Assembly: GCF_020526085.1 (NCBI RefSeq) | Contig: NZ_CP084874.1 | Coordinates: forward strand, 2,852,001-2,916,000 | Reading direction: 5' to 3' | Length of the DNA stretch: 64,000 nt | Source: Klebsiella africana | Lineage (GTDB): Bacteria; Pseudomonadota; Gammaproteobacteria; Enterobacterales; Enterobacteriaceae | Shown here: in pieces, positions 61,991 through 64,000 of the stretch | Layout of the letters: each line of letters begins with the position of its first letter | Numbering within the stretch: position 1 is the stretch's first letter | The notes under the pieces: model-generated | Told to the model about the DNA's origin: nothing | The model's input: the letters and a program-made list of their open reading frames with translations, nothing else | The model's database searches: none | Position numbers and translations under genes: made by a program

Positions 61991-62575
61991 CTACTTCGGA
62001 CAGACGGCGGGCTCCTTCATCCTGACGGGCTCTTTTATCGGGTAGGACGGACTGCCGTAGGTGTAACAGCTGGTGGTCACCTTCACGTCATCGCAGGGTA
62101 AAAAGTGCACCGTAATGCCGCACACATCCTGGCCGTTATAGTCGGGCAGCGGAACGGTTTTGCTGTGCTGGCGTTTTAGTGCTTTGATTTTTTTATACCA
62201 AACTCTTTTTTGTTGGTTATATTCTGCTATTTCTTCGGTCCAGACTTTATTATCCTGCCCTTTATAATTCGGATAAGCAGGTTCAGGAATTTCAGGAATG
62301 TCTCTGGCAAATGCGACTCCACTTTCCCAATCAACGCGCACCGTCATACCCGGCGTCCAGCGGGCGGGTACGCTGAAGCAGCAGCCGCCACCGCCCCCCT
62401 GGAACGGACCTATAATGTCGATGCCCGACTGGCCGTTGATACTGAAGTGGTTGATCGCCCATTTGGTGTGGTTGATGGCGTCAATGGTGCCGCCTCCGGC
62501 CCGGGCGGCAGGCTGCGCGCAGCCGGTTAACAGCAGCAGACCCGCCAGCAGCGGGCTGATTAATGCAGATTTCAT
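61991..62575 (-). CDS. DUF3304-type lipoprotein, probable Tle immunity protein (copy 3)
   Basis: The longest copy, 194 residues. Ends are shared with copies 1, 2 and 4, but the middle is about 20 residues longer and quite different (ARDIPEIPEPAYPNYKGQDN, WTEEIAEYNQQKRVWYKKIK), with a lower GC content than the flanks. The DUF3304 start INHTKWAINHFSINGQSG is intact. Confidence 0.85.
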   Translation of the reverse strand: MKSALISPLLAGLLLLTGCAQPAARAGGGTIDAINHTKWAINHFSINGQSGIDIIGPFQGGGGGCCFSVPARWTPGMTVRVDWESGVAFARDIPEIPEPAYPNYKGQDNKVWTEEIAEYNQQKRVWYKKIKALKRQHSKTVPLPDYNGQDVCGITVHFLPCDDVKVTTSCYTYGSPSYPIKEPVRMKEPAVCPK

Positions 62576-62642
62576 CGGACTCTCCCTGTCGGTTTGAGGG
62601 TGATTAAGTGAAGGTGATGCCAGCCTGAATAAACGGGGCGTG

Positions 62643-63191
62643 CTACTCCGGACAGACGGCCGGCTCCTTCATCCTGACGGGCTCTTTTATCGGGTACGAC
62701 GGACTGCCGTAGGTGTAACAGCTGGTGGTCACCTTCACGTCATCGCAGGGTAAAAAGTGCACCGTAATGCCGCACACATCCTGGCCGTTATAGTCGGGCA
62801 GCGGGACAGTTTTGCTGTGCTGCCGATGACTGGCTTTTATTTTCTTTTCCCATTCAAGATATTTATTCCAGTTTTCATATCCCGGGAAATCATCAGTTGA
62901 AGCTTCCCCACTTTCCCAGTCAACGCGCACCGTCATACCCGGCGTCCAGCGGGCGGGCACGCTGAAGCAGCAGCCGCCTCCGCCCCCCTGAAACGGGCCT
63001 ATTGAATCGATACCCGACTGGCCATTGATACTGAAGTGGTTAATTGCCCATTTGGTGTGGTTGATGGCGTCAATGGTGCCGCCTCCGCCGCCTCCGGCCT
63101 GTGCGGCTGACTGCGCGCAGCCGGTTAACAGCAGCAGACCCGCCAGCAGCGGGCTGATTAATGCAGATGTCATCGGGCTATCCCTGTCCAT
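62643..63191 (-). CDS. DUF3304-type lipoprotein, probable Tle immunity protein (copy 4, fused leader)
   Basis: The same lipoprotein type with central segment ASTDDFPGYENWNKYLEWEK. Its 5' end differs: an ATG at 63191 after a strong AAGGAGG adds MDRDSP before the internal MTSALIS start (63173) that corresponds to the other copies, and Lys2 is replaced by Thr. The leader equals the start of the PAAR gene (58354), so the gene begins at a recombination junction. Either ATG may be used; with the first the product has 182 residues and a negatively charged n-region. Confidence 0.83.
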   Translation of the reverse strand: MDRDSPMTSALISPLLAGLLLLTGCAQSAAQAGGGGGGTIDAINHTKWAINHFSINGQSGIDSIGPFQGGGGGCCFSVPARWTPGMTVRVDWESGEASTDDFPGYENWNKYLEWEKKIKASHRQHSKTVPLPDYNGQDVCGITVHFLPCDDVKVTTSCYTYGSPSYPIKEPVRMKEPAVCPE

Positions 63192-63192
63192 C

Positions 63193-64000
63193 GGTTCCTC
63201 CTTATCCGCGTTCAGACCGTTGTCGTCAGAACGTCCTCCAGCCAGCTGGCCGGCAGCGCGGCTTGCCCCCGCGCCAGCTGCTCGTCCGCTTTCCGCGCCT
63301 TTTGCTGTGCGACAACGGTTCCCGGCTCGTGGGTAAATGCCCGCAGCTGCTCCCCTCCGGGCAGCTCCGGCAGCGCTTCCCCGGTTATCTGGTCCAGCAC
63401 CGCCACCTCCAGCGAGCGCACGGCGCCTGTCGCAGCCAGCCCGGCCAGCTTGCCGGTCAGGCGCTTTTGCCGGAAACTGAGCACGACACCCGCGGTCACG
63501 GTCGCAAAACCCACCAGGTCTCCGGCGAGCACCAGCGGCGAGAGCGGTTTACTGCAGCGCTCGCTGAAGTAAATCATCCGGTAGCGGAAGTAACCGGTCC
63601 ACATCTCGCGCGTGCCGAGCGCGGCATACATAAACCAGGCGCGTGAGTCATGTATCTGGTCATCAAACAGCGCCCTCACCAGCCCGGCAGGCTGTTCCGC
63701 GTTGCTGGCCTCCCCGGCATCGGGAAAGAGGACGGCCACCCGGGCTTCTCCGTCACGCTTCATGCGCCGGTATTCCTGCGCTTCATCATCGGTATTGAGA
63801 ACGAAAATCACCGGCTGCAGCACGGTATCCAGCACCAGCTGCGCCAGGTTATCCGGGATACGGTAACCGCCGTGGTAATCCTTTCCGAACTCCTTCGCCG
63901 CGTCGAACAGCTGGGTTTGATCCATCTTTGGGTCAAAATCCTTCACGCCCGGCTGCAGAACCAGCTCGTCCATCCTGTCAGGAGGCTGGTTTGCTATCTG
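63193..64000 (-). repeat. Second copy of the 58356-59163 segment (effector 3' end and PAAR leader)
   Basis: Positions 63193-64000 match 58356-59163 at a constant offset of 4837 bases with only scattered substitutions. The match begins in the PAAR leader (CCTCCTTATCCGCG) and includes the effector C-terminus. This marks a tandem duplication of effector plus immunity genes. Confidence 0.9.
63212..64000 (-). CDS. Second Tle1-like effector, C-terminal part (runs off the window)
   Basis: The frame is open to the window edge and gives the last 262 residues of an effector nearly identical to 58375-60816; visible changes are single residues (KITGEAL/QITGEAL, GGAQL/GGEQL, KAEEQ/KADEQ, YHDGYR/YHGGYR). 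The catalytic core lies outside the window, so its condition is unknown. It is followed by lipoprotein copy 4 after a 20-base leader. Confidence 0.9.
   Translation of the reverse strand, partial: QIANQPPDRMDELVLQPGVKDFDPKMDQTQLFDAAKEFGKDYHGGYRIPDNLAQLVLDTVLQPVIFVLNTDDEAQEYRRMKRDGEARVAVLFPDAGEASNAEQPAGLVRALFDDQIHDSRAWFMYAALGTREMWTGYFRYRMIYFSERCSKPLSPLVLAGDLVGFATVTAGVVLSFRQKRLTGKLAGLAATGAVRSLEVAVLDQITGEALPELPGGEQLRAFTHEPGTVVAQQKARKADEQLARGQAALPASWLEDVLTTTV

Larger units (their letters stand above)
60804..63191 (-). repeat. Tandem array of four lipoprotein genes (590-650 bp units)
   Basis: Stop-to-stop distances are 598, 589 and 652 bases. Each unit has an identical signal-peptide region, nearly identical 67-base spacer and C-terminal half, and a private central segment of about 80-140 bases. 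Length differences come from that segment. Confidence 0.9.

Noticed and set aside
60804..63191. CRISPR-like repetition
   Set aside because: Units are about 600 bases and encode lipoproteins; there are no short direct repeats with spacers.
1..64000. tRNA or rRNA genes
   Set aside because: No cloverleaf or rRNA-like sequence was noticed; the ttcA element uses a protein gene rather than a tRNA as its target.

Overview
This window is chromosomal DNA of an enterobacterium, almost certainly the Klebsiella pneumoniae complex. The first half follows the Escherichia coli order paaDCBA / paaZ - tynA - feaB / feaR - ydbL - ynbE - ydbH - ldhA - hslJ - ydbJ - ydbK(nifJ) - ompN - uspF - ttcA - dbpA - fnrS - zntB. 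The proteins are very close to E. coli but GC-rich, and the second half carries Klebsiella-type accessory genes and a type VI secretion (T6SS) locus. All names come from reading the sequence; no database search was run.

Layout. 1-11.8 kb: aromatic amine and phenylacetate catabolism. TynA oxidises phenylethylamine or tyramine to the aldehyde, FeaB oxidises the aldehyde to the acid under FeaR control, and the Paa epoxidase (PaaABC, with PaaD) and PaaZ open and cleave the ring after CoA activation (paaK lies outside). Two extra oxidoreductase genes sit between tynA and feaB. 11.8-23.9 kb: envelope and anaerobic genes: the YdbH-YnbE-YdbL lipid-transport set, a DedA-like protein, LdhA, HslJ, YdbJ, NifJ/YdbK, an OmpN/OmpK37 porin, a KTSC protein and UspF. 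24.1-26.5 kb: a worn integrative element at the 5' end of ttcA, bounded by diverged copies of the ttcA start. It holds an SRAP protein, an orphan colicin-type immunity gene, a decayed HNH bacteriocin nuclease domain and a frameshifted integrase remnant. 26.4-30.3 kb: ttcA, dbpA, a small proline-rich ORF, the FNR-controlled sRNA FnrS and zntB.

30.5-37.9 kb: a DeoR-type regulator with a 10-bp-phased operator array and a YdgJ-like dehydrogenase, an unknown membrane protein, and a methionine-type ABC importer (order Q-N-I) divergent from an aminotransferase broken by a one-base frameshift in a G run. 37.9-47.9 kb: a run of regulator/NAD(P)-oxidoreductase neighbours (TetR/MDR, LysR/MBL-NmrA, LysR/NmrA, AraC/SDR, BdcR/BdcA), several with visible operator palindromes in the divergent promoter.

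47.9-64 kb: the distal part of a T6SS cluster, all on the minus strand: tssM, tssA, tssF, tssG, tssJ, two unrecognised T6SS-associated genes, a PAAR tip protein, a Tle1-like (DUF2235) lipase effector, four tandem DUF3304-type lipoproteins that are probably its immunity proteins, and the 3' end of a second, nearly identical effector. The lipoproteins share almost identical ends but have different central segments, and the junction upstream of the fourth shows a PAAR ribosome-binding leader fused to a lipoprotein gene. This effector-immunity array is the most interesting part of the window.
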